Of a stretch of 64,000 nucleotides of DNA, positions 1-9,786 are shown piece after piece. The first letter of the stretch is position 1. Every line of letters starts with the position of its first letter. The stretch covers positions 62,001 through 126,000 of the forward strand of contig NZ_JAINFJ010000009.1 of assembly GCF_019966595.1 (NCBI RefSeq), in the 5' to 3' direction. The DNA comes from Oricola indica (GTDB lineage Bacteria; Pseudomonadota; Alphaproteobacteria; Rhizobiales; Rhizobiaceae). Under the pieces are notes generated by a model, which was not told where the DNA came from, searched no databases, and saw only the letters and a list, made by a program, of their open reading frames with translations. The translations under genes were made by a program, and so were the position numbers.

Positions 1-938
1 CGGTTGATCGTGGTGAAACTGGAGGCTTCGGTCATGCCGTAGACCTCGCGGATCGGGATTGCGAATCGCGCCTCGAAGGCGCGCCAGATCTCCGGCCGGC
101 AGCCGCCGCCAAAGGCGATCTCGACCGGGTGGTCCCGGTCGTCGGCGCGCGGCGGGGCCTTGAGCAGGATTTCAAGGATTCCGCCAAGATAATGCAGCTT
201 TGTGACGCCCTCGGCGCGCACGGTCGGCCACAGGCCGCTCGCGCTGAACCGTTCGACCATCACCAGCCTTGCGCGGTGGACCAGCGCCATGACGAGAACC
301 TGCGCCCCGCCGATATGATGCAATGGCTCCCACATCAGGAACACATCGCCATCGCTGCAGTCGGAAGCGAGCGCCGTTCCGGCGGCTGACGCGACCAGCA
401 TGCGCTCGGTCACCTGCACGCCCTTGGGCGGCCCAGAAGTGCCCGAGGTGAACATGATCGTCCGAACGTCGTCCGGGCGGATCACGGGCAGCGTCGCCTC
501 GCCGGGCTCCGCGTGGGTGTCGAATCGCCAGCCGTCGGTCACGAGGATTTCGATTGATCCGTCCGGCATGGCGGTGCGTAGGGGCTCGACCGCATCCTGA
601 TGGGCGTAGGCGAGAACCGGCCGCGCAACACCAAGCGCATGGGCGAGGGAAGGACCGCGCGCCTGCGGATTGAGGGGAATCCAGAGCGCGCCGGCCATCG
701 CAATGCCGCAAAACAGCGCCGCATGGTTCGGGCCGTTGCCGAGCATGGTCGCGACAGGGTCGCCCGGACCGATCCCGCGACCGACGAGATCGGCGGCAAT
801 CGCCCGGGCCTGTCGCGCAACTTCGCCGATGGTGATCTGCCGATCACCCGCAGTCAGGATGATCCGGTCCGGTTCGTCGCGCTCGCAGGCGGCCAGCAAC
901 GCGCCGACGGTTGTCTCGAATGGCGGCGAGGCTGCCAT
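1..938 (-). CDS. AMP-dependent acyl-CoA synthetase/ligase, 3' end beyond the window
   Basis: Adenylate-forming (ANL superfamily) enzyme that activates a carboxylic acid as acyl-AMP and then as a CoA thioester. About 312 N-terminal residues are visible. They contain the phosphate loop TSGTSGPPKG and, near the window edge, the A5 motif YGMTEASS; the C-terminal domain is outside. The chosen ATG at 938 follows AGCAGG and lies 7 bases past the end of the crotonase-family gene. An in-frame ATG at 953 would overlap that gene by 8 bases. The N-terminal region feels closest to CaiC-type ligases, and pairing with a crotonase fold fits a CoA-linked degradation pathway. The substrate cannot be assigned. 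The family call is certain, the specificity is not. Confidence 0.85.
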   Translation of the reverse strand, partial: MAASPPFETTVGALLAACERDEPDRIILTAGDRQITIGEVARQARAIAADLVGRGIGPGDPVATMLGNGPNHAALFCGIAMAGALWIPLNPQARGPSLAHALGVARPVLAYAHQDAVEPLRTAMPDGSIEILVTDGWRFDTHAEPGEATLPVIRPDDVRTIMFTSGTSGPPKGVQVTERMLVASAAGTALASDCSDGDVFLMWEPLHHIGGAQVLVMALVHRARLVMVERFSASGLWPTVRAEGVTKLHYLGGILEILLKAPPRADDRDHPVEIAFGGGCRPEIWRAFEARFAIPIREVYGMTEASSFTTIN

Positions 939-945
939 GCGCCTG

Positions 946-1722
946 CTATCCATGCTTGATGCCGCCGCGTGCGGCGAGGAAGTCGCGCGTCGCCGCTTGT
1001 GGTTCGCCCGCATCGAAGGATTCGCGGTGGTGGCGTTTGGCGGCCGCGACGGCATCGTCCAGCCCGGCCTCGAGAACCTCGAAAAAGCGCCGCTTGATCA
1101 GCCGCATCGCCGTCTGGGGCTTCGCGCCGAGCTCCGTTGCGATTTCCAGCGATTTCGCCATGACGTTTTCCCGCTCGACCACGTGATGCAGCACGCCAAG
1201 TCCGAGCGCTTCGTCGGCTTTCATCAACCGACCGGTCAGCGTCAGTTCGATCGTGCGCGACAGACCGAGGATCTCACGCATGATCCAGGGGCCCGTGATC
1301 GAGGCGATACCCGAATTGATCTCCGGCTGGCCCATTCGCACGCCGGGATGACCGACGCGGATGTCGGTCAGAAGCGCGAACTGGAACGCCGACCCGGCCG
1401 TTACGCCGTTGATCGCCGCGATAACGGGCTTTTCCAGCGAACGCACCGCGCGATAGAGCGTGTGGAATTCCTCGATCCAGATTTCCGCACGGTCGGAATC
1501 GAAATCCGTCGCTTCGTTCAGGTCCTGTCCGGCGCTGAAGGCCCGATCGCCGGCGCCGGTGATGACCACGGCGCGCACCGTGTCTTCGGTGCCTGCATGC
1601 TGCAGCGCCGCGACAAGCGCGTCGCGCATCGGCGTATCCCATGCGTTCAACCGGTCCGGCCGGTTCAGCGTGATGGTCAGCACGCCGTCGGCGAGGGAGG
1701 TGAGAATAGAGTCGTTATGCAT
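946..1722 (-). CDS. Enoyl-CoA hydratase/isomerase (crotonase) family protein
   Basis: A 258-residue crotonase-fold protein, the usual length for the family, expected to act on acyl-CoA in the cytoplasm. The oxyanion-hole segment AFSAGQDL and the second region NGVTAGSAFQFALLTDI are visible. At the first crotonase catalytic glutamate position the sequence has Gln (AFQ), whereas the second glutamate is kept in GQPEINSG. Single-Glu members are often isomerases or other crotonase-fold enzymes rather than hydratases, so hydration is not assured. I chose the ATG at 1722 (MHNDSIL) because the alignment to the family begins there; an in-frame ATG at 1764 would add 14 non-homologous residues. It is followed directly by the CoA ligase gene, most likely in one transcript. 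Confidence 0.88.
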   Translation of the reverse strand: MHNDSILTSLADGVLTITLNRPDRLNAWDTPMRDALVAALQHAGTEDTVRAVVITGAGDRAFSAGQDLNEATDFDSDRAEIWIEEFHTLYRAVRSLEKPVIAAINGVTAGSAFQFALLTDIRVGHPGVRMGQPEINSGIASITGPWIMREILGLSRTIELTLTGRLMKADEALGLGVLHHVVERENVMAKSLEIATELGAKPQTAMRLIKRRFFEVLEAGLDDAVAAAKRHHRESFDAGEPQAATRDFLAARGGIKHG

Positions 1723-1797
1723 GAAGAAATGCCGTCCCGGTTCATGTCGGAGACGGCAAATCAATCAGATCGTCATGCGGGCGGCAAGCCGCGCGGT

Positions 1798-3966
1798 TCA
1801 GGCGCCGCGCCGCTTCGCCTTGAGCTCGAGCCTGCGCCTGTGGAGGATCGGCTCGGTGTAGCCTGACGGCTGCTTGCGCCCTTCCAGAACGAGCTCGAGC
1901 GCCGCCTGGAAGGCGACCGAATCGTCGAAATTCGGCGCCATCGGCTGATAGTTGGGATCGCCCGCATTCTGCCGATCGACGACTTCCGCCATCTTCTTCA
2001 TCGTGTCGGTGATCTGGTGCTCCAGCACGACACCATGGTCCAGCCAATTGGCCATGTGCTGCGAGGAAATGCGCAGCGTTGCGCGGTCTTCCATCAGCCC
2101 GACATCGTTGATGTCCGGCACCTTGGAACAGCCGACGCCCTGGTCGACCCAGCGCACCACGTAGCCGAGGATGCCCTGCGCGTTGTTGTCGAGTTCGCGC
2201 TGGATGTCCTCGTCCGACCAGTTCGGCCGCCGGGCGACCGGCACGGAAAGGATGTCGTCGAGACGAGCGCGTCCGCGAGACCGCAGTTCGGCCTGCACCT
2301 CCTTGACGTCGACGGCATGGTAATGCGTCGCGTGCAGCGTCGCCGCTGTCGGTGAGGGCACCCATGCCGTATTGGCGCCGGCCTTGGGGTGACCGATCTT
2401 CTGCTCCAGCATCGCGTTCATCAGGTCCGGCATCGCCCACATGCCCTTGCCGATCTGGGCATGGCCCGAAAGCCCGCATTCCAAGCCGATATCGACATTC
2501 CAGTTCTCGTAGGCCTGGATCCAGACGGCGGCCTTCATGTCGCCCTTGCGGATCATCGGGCCGAGTTCCATTGACGTGTGGATCTCGTCGCCGGTGCGGT
2601 CGAGGAAGCCGGTATTGATGAAGACGACACGCTCTTTGGCGGCGCGGATGCACTCCTTGAGGTTCACCGTGGTGCGGCGTTCCTCGTCCATGATGCCCAT
2701 CTTGATCGTGTTGGGCGCCATGCCAAGGGCGCCCTCGACACGAGTGAACAGTTCCACCGCGAAGGCCACTTCCTCCGGCCCATGCATCTTCGGCTTCACG
2801 ACATACATCGAGCCCGCCGGCGAATTGGCGTGGCGGCCGTCCGGCCCGACATCGTGCAGCGCGATCAGCGCCGTCATCATCGCGTCCATGATGCCCTCCG
2901 GCACTTCATGGCCGTCACGGTCATGCGCCGCCGGGTTCGTCATCAGGTGGCCGACATTGCGGATCAGCATGAGCGAGCGGCCCTTGAGCGAGAAGTCTTC
3001 GCCAGCCGGCGAGACATAGTCACGGTCCGGATTCATTGCGCGGGTGATTGTTTTCCCGCCCTTCTCGAAGCGTTCTTCAAGATCGCCCTTCATCAGGCCG
3101 AGCCAGTTGCGATAGACCAGCGTCTTGTCTTCCGCATCGACCGCGGCGACGGAATCTTCGCAATCCATGATCGTCGTCAGCGCCGATTCGAGCACGAGGT
3201 CGGCGATATGCGCCGTATCGGTCTTGCCGATCGGATGGTTGGCGTCGATGACGATCTCGACATGCAGGCCGTTCTTCACGAGCAGGACCGCGTCGGGCGC
3301 GGCGGCGCTGCCGCGATAACCGGCAAATTGCGCCTTGTCCTTCAGCTCGGCCTTGGTGCTGTCTTCCATCTGCAGCTTCAAATCGCCGTACTCGATTGAG
3401 AAGCCGCGGACATCGGTCCAGTCGGTGTAAAGCGGTATGTTCTCGTTGAGGAAGTTGCGTGCCCACGCGATCACCCGCGCGCCGCGTTCCGGATCGTAGC
3501 CGCTGCCCTGCGGCAGGTCGCCCATCGCGTCCGTGCCGTAGAGCGCGTCATAAAGCGATCCCCAGCGGGCATTCGCCGCGTTGAGCGCGAACCGCGCATT
3601 CATGATCGGCACGACGAGCTGCGGCCCGGCAATCTCGGCGATTTCGGGATCGACATTCTCCGTGGTCACGGAGAAGGGCTCGCCTTCCGGAACCAGATAG
3701 CCGATCTCTTCCAGGAACGCCTTGTATTCCGGCATCTCGTAGCCGCTCTCGCGGTGGTCGCGGTACCAGGCGTCGAGTTTCTCCTGCAGCGCGTCGCGCT
3801 TTGCCAGCAGGTCGCGGTTCTTCGGCGCCAGGTCGTGCACGATCGCCGAAAAGGCAGGCCAGAAGTCCTTCGCCTCGACGCCCGTGCCGGGCATCGCCTC
3901 GTCGGTGATGAAGTCGTAAAGACCCTTGTCGATTGTCAGACCGTCAATCGTGAGCGTCGCGGCCAT
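1798..3966 (-). CDS. glcB: Malate synthase G
   Basis: Condenses glyoxylate with acetyl-CoA to malate in the cytoplasm (glyoxylate bypass and glycolate use). The 722-residue length matches the monomeric G isoform. Recognisable blocks are [34 protein letters not shown], and near the C-terminus GCSKVPDI followed by [14 protein letters not shown], which carries the catalytic base Asp corresponding to E. coli Asp631. The start at 3966 (MAATLTIDG) has a strong Shine-Dalgarno GGAGGAA at 3972-3978; an in-frame upstream ATG at 4002 lacks this. No aceA (isocitrate lyase) is in the window. It lies downstream of hyuA with a 198-base gap, so it probably has its own promoter. Confidence 0.97.
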   Translation of the reverse strand: MAATLTIDGLTIDKGLYDFITDEAMPGTGVEAKDFWPAFSAIVHDLAPKNRDLLAKRDALQEKLDAWYRDHRESGYEMPEYKAFLEEIGYLVPEGEPFSVTTENVDPEIAEIAGPQLVVPIMNARFALNAANARWGSLYDALYGTDAMGDLPQGSGYDPERGARVIAWARNFLNENIPLYTDWTDVRGFSIEYGDLKLQMEDSTKAELKDKAQFAGYRGSAAAPDAVLLVKNGLHVEIVIDANHPIGKTDTAHIADLVLESALTTIMDCEDSVAAVDAEDKTLVYRNWLGLMKGDLEERFEKGGKTITRAMNPDRDYVSPAGEDFSLKGRSLMLIRNVGHLMTNPAAHDRDGHEVPEGIMDAMMTALIALHDVGPDGRHANSPAGSMYVVKPKMHGPEEVAFAVELFTRVEGALGMAPNTIKMGIMDEERRTTVNLKECIRAAKERVVFINTGFLDRTGDEIHTSMELGPMIRKGDMKAAVWIQAYENWNVDIGLECGLSGHAQIGKGMWAMPDLMNAMLEQKIGHPKAGANTAWVPSPTAATLHATHYHAVDVKEVQAELRSRGRARLDDILSVPVARRPNWSDEDIQRELDNNAQGILGYVVRWVDQGVGCSKVPDINDVGLMEDRATLRISSQHMANWLDHGVVLEHQITDTMKKMAEVVDRQNAGDPNYQPMAPNFDDSVAFQAALELVLEGRKQPSGYTEPILHRRRLELKAKRRGA

Positions 3967-4164
3967 GCCATTTCCTCCGGAAAACAAGTGATCCTGCGGC
4001 AAAGCACGGAGTTCGATTGACTGTCAACTTGACCAAACTGACAAGCTTTATTTCCAAAATCGAAAAAATGGCGTCTGTCTTTTGCAATTCTGCGGCCGCG
4101 AAGGACCGGTTCAAGCGGCGAAAGGATGACTCGGCCAATGCCGTCCGGAGCCCGAACGGTCCGG

Positions 4165-6168
4165 TCAGCGCGCCGTCGCGGGACGCCCGCCTGCGGTTAC
4201 GGTCACCGATGCGGAGACGAATTGATCACGTCCTTCGATCTCGGCCGTTTTCAGGTCGCGCGCGGTCGAAAGCGTGATCTCCCCCGCGCCGGCTTCCAGT
4301 GCCTTGGCCGCAGCGATGTCGCCGCACAGGCGCTCGGCTGCATCCAGCGCGGCATCGGCCTCGGAGAAGGCGAGCCCGGCGGCTTCCGCCTGCCCGGCGA
4401 TCTCGAAGCGGCCTTCGACGGGCTGCACGATCTCGGCTGAAACAGTAACCCGCACCTGCCCAACCACGGCGCCGACGGCATTGGCGACGTCGGCATGGTC
4501 TGGAATGATCGCCCGTGTTGCCAGCAGGTCGCCCGCACCCGGATAACAGGCGCCCGCGCCCGCGCCGAGGCCGATTATGGGCCGGTCGAGCGAAAGCGCG
4601 ATTTGCGCGATGCCCGGCTTGCGATCGAGTGCGCGCTGCGCGAGCGGCGAAAGGGCCGTTGCCGCGCCATCCAGTCCGTCCTCGCAAAGCGCCGTTTCGA
4701 GCACGCGCTCGGCGGAGAGCCGGATCAGCCGGTCCACGACCCTGCTGCTGATCGTTTCCGGATCGCGCGCGAGCGGATTGCCGTAGCCATCCTTCCTGCG
4801 CGCGAACAGCGAAGCGCCTTTGCGGGCAGCGTCACAGTTCCAGTGTGTGAAGCGGCCGAGCACATGCTGGGCATCGGACGGCGTGAAGCCGGCGATCAGC
4901 ACCAGCCCGCGCGCGGAAAGCCGGTTCAACGTTGCCAGTTCGGCGGTCGCCTTTAGCAGCCTGTCGAGCGGCTGCGGCGTGTCGGTCAGCCGCGAGTACA
5001 AATCGGCTTCTGACCGTGACAACCCGGCGGCCAGACGGTCGGGGACGCCGGCGCGCAGTGCGAAGCGGCCCTCGTTGCGTACCGGGAAGCTCGCCCGCAT
5101 CTGCCGGTCGAGTTGCGCGACGACGTCCGCACCATGCTGATGCGCCAGAAGCGACAAGGGCACGAGCCGGCGCGGCCCGAGCCGTATCGCGGGTTTCAAT
5201 GCGCCGTCATCGATGGCGACCTCACTGTCGCCGCCGAGCCCGAAGGTGCGCATCGCCACCGCGTCGACCATGGTCCGGTAGCCCCCGACCGTCGCGCCCT
5301 GCGGATCGATGCGCGGCCGGCCTCCGTCGAGGATCGCGATGTCGGTCGTCGTCCCGCCGATATCCGAAACGATGGCATTGTCCTCGCCCGCGAGGTGATG
5401 TGCGCCGACGAGGCTCGCCGCGGGGCCCGACAGGATCGTCTCGATCGGACGCGACCGCGCGAAACCGGCCGAGACCAGCGAGCCGTCGCCGCGCACCACC
5501 ATCAGCGGCGCGCTGAGGCCCGATGCCGCCATCCGTGCCTCGGCGGCATCGATCAGCCGGTCGATCATCGAGATCAATCGCGCATTGAGCACGGTGGTCA
5601 GGGCGCGGCGCGGTCCGTCCAGTTTGGCGGTGAGTTCGTGGCTCGCGGTGACCGGCAATCCGGTGCGCGCCCGGATCGCTTCGCACGCCGCGATCTCGTG
5701 CTCCGGATTGCGCACGGCGAAATAGCCCGCGACGGCAAAGGCGGAGACCTCGCCGGCAAGGCCGTCAATGGCCTTTTCCAATGCCAAACGGTCGAATTCG
5801 TTCGCCTGGCGGCCATGTGCATCGTGTCCGCCGGAGATAAAGATCACGGGATCGCCGGACACCGCCTCGCGCAGTCCCGCCTTGTCGAGATCGCTTTCCG
5901 AAAAACCGATCATGACGAGCCCGATGCGTCCGCCCTGGCCTTCGACGAGCGCGTTGGTCGCCAGCGTCGTCGAGATCGAGACGAGACCGATATCCTCTGG
6001 TGCGAATTCGCTTGCCCCCAGCACGGCGTCCATCGCCTCGCCGAGCCCGATGGACAGGTCGTGCCGCGTGGTCAGCGCTTTTGCTTTCGCGATGACGCCG
6101 CGCGTCTCGTCATGGATGACGGCGTCCGTAAAGGTGCCGCCCGTATCGATGCCGAGGGAGAGGGTCAT
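4165..6168 (-). CDS. Hydantoinase/oxoprolinase family protein (HyuA type)
   Basis: A 667-residue ASKHA-fold ATP-dependent cyclic-amide hydrolase homologue. The N-terminal nucleotide-binding signature LGIDTGGTFTDAVI and the second phosphate motif SDIGGTTTDIAILDGG are intact. HyuA subunits normally work with a HyuB partner (N-methylhydantoinase, 5-oxoprolinase or acetophenone carboxylase-like complexes), but no hyuB is adjacent. The protein may act alone or with a distant partner. The gene follows the P450 gene by 72 bases in the same direction, so co-transcription is possible. The ribosome binding site is weak. The substrate is unknown. Confidence 0.9.
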   Translation of the reverse strand: MTLSLGIDTGGTFTDAVIHDETRGVIAKAKALTTRHDLSIGLGEAMDAVLGASEFAPEDIGLVSISTTLATNALVEGQGGRIGLVMIGFSESDLDKAGLREAVSGDPVIFISGGHDAHGRQANEFDRLALEKAIDGLAGEVSAFAVAGYFAVRNPEHEIAACEAIRARTGLPVTASHELTAKLDGPRRALTTVLNARLISMIDRLIDAAEARMAASGLSAPLMVVRGDGSLVSAGFARSRPIETILSGPAASLVGAHHLAGEDNAIVSDIGGTTTDIAILDGGRPRIDPQGATVGGYRTMVDAVAMRTFGLGGDSEVAIDDGALKPAIRLGPRRLVPLSLLAHQHGADVVAQLDRQMRASFPVRNEGRFALRAGVPDRLAAGLSRSEADLYSRLTDTPQPLDRLLKATAELATLNRLSARGLVLIAGFTPSDAQHVLGRFTHWNCDAARKGASLFARRKDGYGNPLARDPETISSRVVDRLIRLSAERVLETALCEDGLDGAATALSPLAQRALDRKPGIAQIALSLDRPIIGLGAGAGACYPGAGDLLATRAIIPDHADVANAVGAVVGQVRVTVSAEIVQPVEGRFEIAGQAEAAGLAFSEADAALDAAERLCGDIAAAKALEAGAGEITLSTARDLKTAEIEGRDQFVSASVTVTAGGRPATAR

Positions 6169-6240
6169 CTGTAATGGATCGCGCGCAAGGATCGTTTCGG
6201 ATGCGCTGCATTACGCATGTCATGAAGTAAGGGCAATGCC

Positions 6241-7629
6241 CTACCGCCGTACAACCCGCATCGGCAGGCCGTTCTGGGGCTGCACGGTCAGTTTCTGAAC
6301 TGGCCAGGGATTGAGGCCCGGTGTCGGCTCGAAGCTGAATTCGTTCAGCAGCAAGGCCAGCGCGATTACCGCTTCCTGCAGCGCGAATGTCGCGCCGATG
6401 CAGATGCGCGGTCCCGCGCCGAAGGGCAGATACTGGAACCGGTCGATCGTGTCGCGGTTCTCCGGCCAGAAACGCGACGGCACGAAGGCGTTCGGATTGT
6501 CCCAATGGAGGCGGTGGCGATGCAGCACCCAGGGCATGACGAGGACAGTCGCGCCCTTCGGAATTTCGATCTGCGTGCCGTCCTTCATGACGAAGGTCTC
6601 GCTCTCGATCGGCTCCCGGTTGAGAGACGGCGCGGGCGGATAGAGCCGCATCGCTTCCTCGAAGGCGGCGCGCGTCTTCGGCATCCGGTCCAGCCATTCG
6701 ACCGGCGGAGGTCCCTCCGCCAGCACATTGGCGATTTCCTCTTCCACCAGCGCGCGTTCCTGCGGCGCATTGGCGAGGCAGTAGAGCGTCCAGCCGAGCG
6801 CTCGCGCGGTCGTCTCGTGTCCCGCGCCGATGAAGGTGATCAGATTGTCCTCGATTTCCGCGGCCGACAGCCCGTCCGGGCCCTCGGCCTCGAGCAGCAG
6901 CGTGACGAAATCCTCCGGCACGCTGTCCGGGTCGGACTGCATCCGCATACGGCGCTGGTCGATCGTGTCCCGCACGATCTTGCGGAATTTCCCAAGCACG
7001 TTCCGGCCGCGCATACGCTGGAACCGCGGTAGCCATTCCGGCGCCTTGAGAAGGTCGAGGGGGTCCACCTGACCCATCGTCGACAGAAGCCGGTCGACAT
7101 CGCCGGCAAAATCATCGCCGCCTGTCGCGATTTCGTTCGAAAACAACGTATCGGACAGGATCTCGAAGGTCAGCTCCGTCATCTCGGCGCTGATGTCGTG
7201 CACCGCGCCGTCGGTTTCGCGATAGCGCGTGAGGAAGGTCTCGGTGCGCGCCTTCATCATGTCGGCGAAGCCGCGGATATGGCGCGGAGTGAAGACCGGC
7301 GCCATCGCCTTGCGCGACCGTTTCCACACATCGCCTTCCGCGGTCAAAAGCCCGTCGCGCAGGATCGGCCGCAGGATCAGCTGGCGCACACGCGCCATGC
7401 GGTAGTTCTTCGCATTGTCGACGAGGATATGGCGGATCAGTTCCGGGTGGTTCGCAATCAGAACGTGGTCGGCGAGGAACTTCACCGAGATATGCGGCAG
7501 CGTGTAGGACGGCTCGCCCCAGATCTCGAGCGGGTTGCGCATCGACGTCCGGATCAGTTCGAGCCGTGTCGGGGGCCGGTTGCGCGGCGTCGGGTGGGGC
7601 GGCACGAAAGGTTTTGGTTGAGAATCCAT
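6241..7629 (-). CDS. Cytochrome P450
   Basis: Heme-thiolate monooxygenase of 462 residues without a membrane anchor, so a soluble bacterial type that needs separate redox partners; none is seen nearby. The I-helix AGHETTAR, the K-helix ExxR in EEAMRLYPP and the heme loop FQYLPFGAGPRICIG with the axial Cys are all intact. The proline-rich N-terminus (KPFVPPHPTP) is usual for folding. I chose the ATG at 7629 because AGGAT precedes it; an in-frame ATG at 7653 is possible. It sits between tctA and hyuA on the same strand, suggesting oxidation of a compound imported or degraded by this neighbourhood. The substrate and CYP family cannot be assigned from motifs. Confidence 0.95.
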   Translation of the reverse strand: MDSQPKPFVPPHPTPRNRPPTRLELIRTSMRNPLEIWGEPSYTLPHISVKFLADHVLIANHPELIRHILVDNAKNYRMARVRQLILRPILRDGLLTAEGDVWKRSRKAMAPVFTPRHIRGFADMMKARTETFLTRYRETDGAVHDISAEMTELTFEILSDTLFSNEIATGGDDFAGDVDRLLSTMGQVDPLDLLKAPEWLPRFQRMRGRNVLGKFRKIVRDTIDQRRMRMQSDPDSVPEDFVTLLLEAEGPDGLSAAEIEDNLITFIGAGHETTARALGWTLYCLANAPQERALVEEEIANVLAEGPPPVEWLDRMPKTRAAFEEAMRLYPPAPSLNREPIESETFVMKDGTQIEIPKGATVLVMPWVLHRHRLHWDNPNAFVPSRFWPENRDTIDRFQYLPFGAGPRICIGATFALQEAVIALALLLNEFSFEPTPGLNPWPVQKLTVQPQNGLPMRVVRR

Positions 7630-7674
7630 GGTTGTAATCCTATCGCAATGCAACCCACAGGGGAAGCGATGCGA

Positions 7675-7712
7675 CGCCCCGCCCGTACCTCATATAGGTT
7701 ACGGGCGGGGCG
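7675..7712 (-). terminator. Strong GC hairpin between tctA and the P450 gene
   Basis: The arms 7675-7690 and 7696-7712 pair over 16 base pairs (CGCCCCGCCCGTA with TACGGGCGGGGCG, then CCT with AGG, one T bulged) around a short AT-rich loop. It lies in the 109-base gap downstream of tctA. No clear T-run follows on the minus strand, so it may act as an attenuator or an mRNA 3'-end stabiliser rather than a full intrinsic terminator. Confidence 0.6.
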
Positions 7713-7738
7713 CTTTCACGGATTACACGATGCGGAGC

Positions 7739-9262
7739 TCAATCGCCGATGTCTTCTTCGCGCCTTTTCACCCTGAAGAACCGCCCGAACAGGATCGGCG
7801 CGACGAAGCCGAGAATGGCGAAGGCCCACAGCGCAATCGATAGCGGTGAGGCGAACAGCGTCGTCCAGTCGCCGTCGGAGATCGTCATCGCGCGGCGCAG
7901 GTTCTTCTCCATCTGGTCGCCGAGCAGCACGCCGAGAATAATCGGTACCAGCGGCACGTCGAGCTTGCGCAAGACCCATCCCAGCACGCCGAACCCGACC
8001 ATGACCATCAGGTCGAATGTCGATCCGGAAATGCCGTAGATGCCGACGAATGAGATCATCGCGACCGCCGGCATCAGATATTTCGGCGGGATCAGCAGAA
8101 CCCGCACGAACAGCGAGACCATCGGGATGTTCATCAAAAGCAGCATGACATTGCCGATGAACAGCGCCGCGATCAGGCCCCAGACCACGTCGGGGTTCTG
8201 CTGGAACAGCAGCGGCCCGGGCGTGATGTTCAGCGCCAGCAGCATGGCGAGCAGTACCGCGGTGGTGCCGGAACCGGGCACGCCGAGCGCCAGCATCGGC
8301 ACAAGCGCGCCGCCGGCCGCGGCGTTGTTGCCGGCCTCCGGCGCTGCGACGCCGCGCGGATCGCCCTTGCCGAAAGTGCCGTCCTTGTCGGAGACCTTTT
8401 TTTCCAGGGAATAGGCGAGAAACGAACCGAGTGAAGCGCCTGCACCGGGCAGCACACCGGCGATGAAGCCGATCACCGTCGACCGGCTCATCGCGCCTGC
8501 GGTTTTCTTGAGCATCGAAAGCGGCGGCGTCACACGTCCGATCTTCATCTTCGAGGCGTCGGCGTCGGCATTGCCACGATGATTTTCGAGGAAGACGAAG
8601 ATCTCAGAGACCGCGAACAACCCGACGATCGCGACGAGGAAATCGATCCCGTCATAAAGATGGACCTCGCCAAAAGCGAAGCGGGGCACGCCCGTCTGGC
8701 CATCGACGCCGATCGTTGCGATACCGAGACCCAGCGCCGCAGCAAAGGCGGCCTTGGCCTGGTTGCGGCTGGCGATGCCGCCAAGCGTTGCGAAGGCCAG
8801 CGTGAACAAGGCAAAATACTCTGCCGGGCCGAACAGCAGCGCCACCTTGACGAGCTGCGGCGCCAGCATGACGAGGCCCCAGGTCGCGAAGAACGAGCCG
8901 ACGAAGGAGGCAATGCCGGACAGTGCCAGCGCCTCGCCGGCCATGCCCTTCTTCGCCATAGGATAGCCGTCCAGCGTGGTCATCATCGCGGGCTCGTCGC
9001 CGGGGATGTTGAGCAGGATCGACGAAATGCGCCCGCCATACATCGCGCCGTAATAGACGCTGGTCAGCAGGATCAGAGCTGGTGTCGCGGGCAGGCCCAG
9101 CGTGAAGGCGAGCGGGATGAGGATGGCGACGCCGTTGGAAGGCCCGAGCCCCGGCAATGCGCCCATCACCGTGCCGAGGAAACAACCGAGCAGGGCAAGA
9201 AGAAGGTTCTGAAGCGTGAAGGCGACGACGAAACCGTCACCGAGCGAGGAAAGAACGTCCAT
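7739..9262 (-). CDS. tctA: Tripartite tricarboxylate transporter, large permease TctA
   Basis: Large 12-helix-type inner-membrane subunit of a TTT (tripartite tricarboxylate) secondary transporter, 507 residues as is typical. The family hallmarks GALPGLGPSNGVAILIP near residue 35 and a second glycine-rich GVLPGAGASLGSFLAY block in the middle are clear, with hydrophobic segments throughout. It starts 3 bases after the tctB stop, so translation is coupled. Together with the periplasmic TctC and the small TctB it imports a carboxylate driven by an ion gradient. The actual substrate (citrate, tricarballylate, phthalate or other acids) is not evident. Confidence 0.96.
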   Translation of the reverse strand: MDVLSSLGDGFVVAFTLQNLLLALLGCFLGTVMGALPGLGPSNGVAILIPLAFTLGLPATPALILLTSVYYGAMYGGRISSILLNIPGDEPAMMTTLDGYPMAKKGMAGEALALSGIASFVGSFFATWGLVMLAPQLVKVALLFGPAEYFALFTLAFATLGGIASRNQAKAAFAAALGLGIATIGVDGQTGVPRFAFGEVHLYDGIDFLVAIVGLFAVSEIFVFLENHRGNADADASKMKIGRVTPPLSMLKKTAGAMSRSTVIGFIAGVLPGAGASLGSFLAYSLEKKVSDKDGTFGKGDPRGVAAPEAGNNAAAGGALVPMLALGVPGSGTTAVLLAMLLALNITPGPLLFQQNPDVVWGLIAALFIGNVMLLLMNIPMVSLFVRVLLIPPKYLMPAVAMISFVGIYGISGSTFDLMVMVGFGVLGWVLRKLDVPLVPIILGVLLGDQMEKNLRRAMTISDGDWTTLFASPLSIALWAFAILGFVAPILFGRFFRVKRREEDIGD

Positions 9263-9265
9263 GAT

Positions 9266-9697
9266 CTAGAACCCCCAGGGCCCGCGCGCCAGCGACAAGC
9301 CGAGAATGAGATGGAAAACGACATAGATACCGATCGCGATCGTGAGTCCGGCGATGATCGAGGCAATGGGATGCGCGCCGAGCCGCCAGGAAAGGAAGGC
9401 TGCGGCGACGGTCGTCGAGGCGACGAAGCCTGCTTCCGGCAGGGCCAGCGCATAGGCGATCATAAGCGCCGTCGACATCGCGATTTCAAATAGCCGGCCT
9501 GCGGCGGGCCAGTGCGGTGCTGGATCGGGCCTGAGGACGAAGACGAGACTGGCCGCCGCCAGCACGATGGCGATCAGGACGGGAAAGGCCTTCGGGCCAA
9601 CCGGGTCCTGTATGAAGCTCTCCTGGATCAGCGTCGCCTGCCAGACGTAAAACGCCGACAAGAAAAGCCCGATCACGCCGAATATGCGGTCGCTCAT
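9266..9697 (-). CDS. tctB: Tripartite tricarboxylate transporter, small membrane subunit TctB
   Basis: A 143-residue protein with about four hydrophobic segments, matching TctB in size and position between tctC and tctA. It begins MSDRIFGVIGLFLSAFYVWQ and contains the low-complexity alanine/leucine helices usual for this poorly conserved subunit. The start at 9697 follows a strong GGGGAGGGGAG ribosome binding site; an open frame continues upstream without family resemblance. It forms the membrane complex with TctA. Sequence conservation is low in this family, so the call rests mainly on context. Confidence 0.9.
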   Translation of the reverse strand: MSDRIFGVIGLFLSAFYVWQATLIQESFIQDPVGPKAFPVLIAIVLAAASLVFVLRPDPAPHWPAAGRLFEIAMSTALMIAYALALPEAGFVASTTVAAAFLSWRLGAHPIASIIAGLTIAIGIYVVFHLILGLSLARGPWGF

Positions 9698-9786
9698 GCT
9701 CTCCCCTCCCCTGGGATGAATTCGCCCTGGTCGAAAGGGCATCCGGCGGTTGCGCCGGATGCCAGTATCAAACCGTAAGTCTTTGC

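Noticed and set aside
4080-4087. TTTGCAA upstream of malate synthase, resembling half of a ScfR/RamB-type site
   Set aside because: Only one short half-site and far (over 110 bases) from the start; no regulator gene nearby.
5113-6174. A 353-codon plus-strand frame opposite the hydantoinase gene
   Set aside because: Antisense shadow; composition is Arg- and Asp-rich with no domain, and the HyuA motifs are on the other strand.
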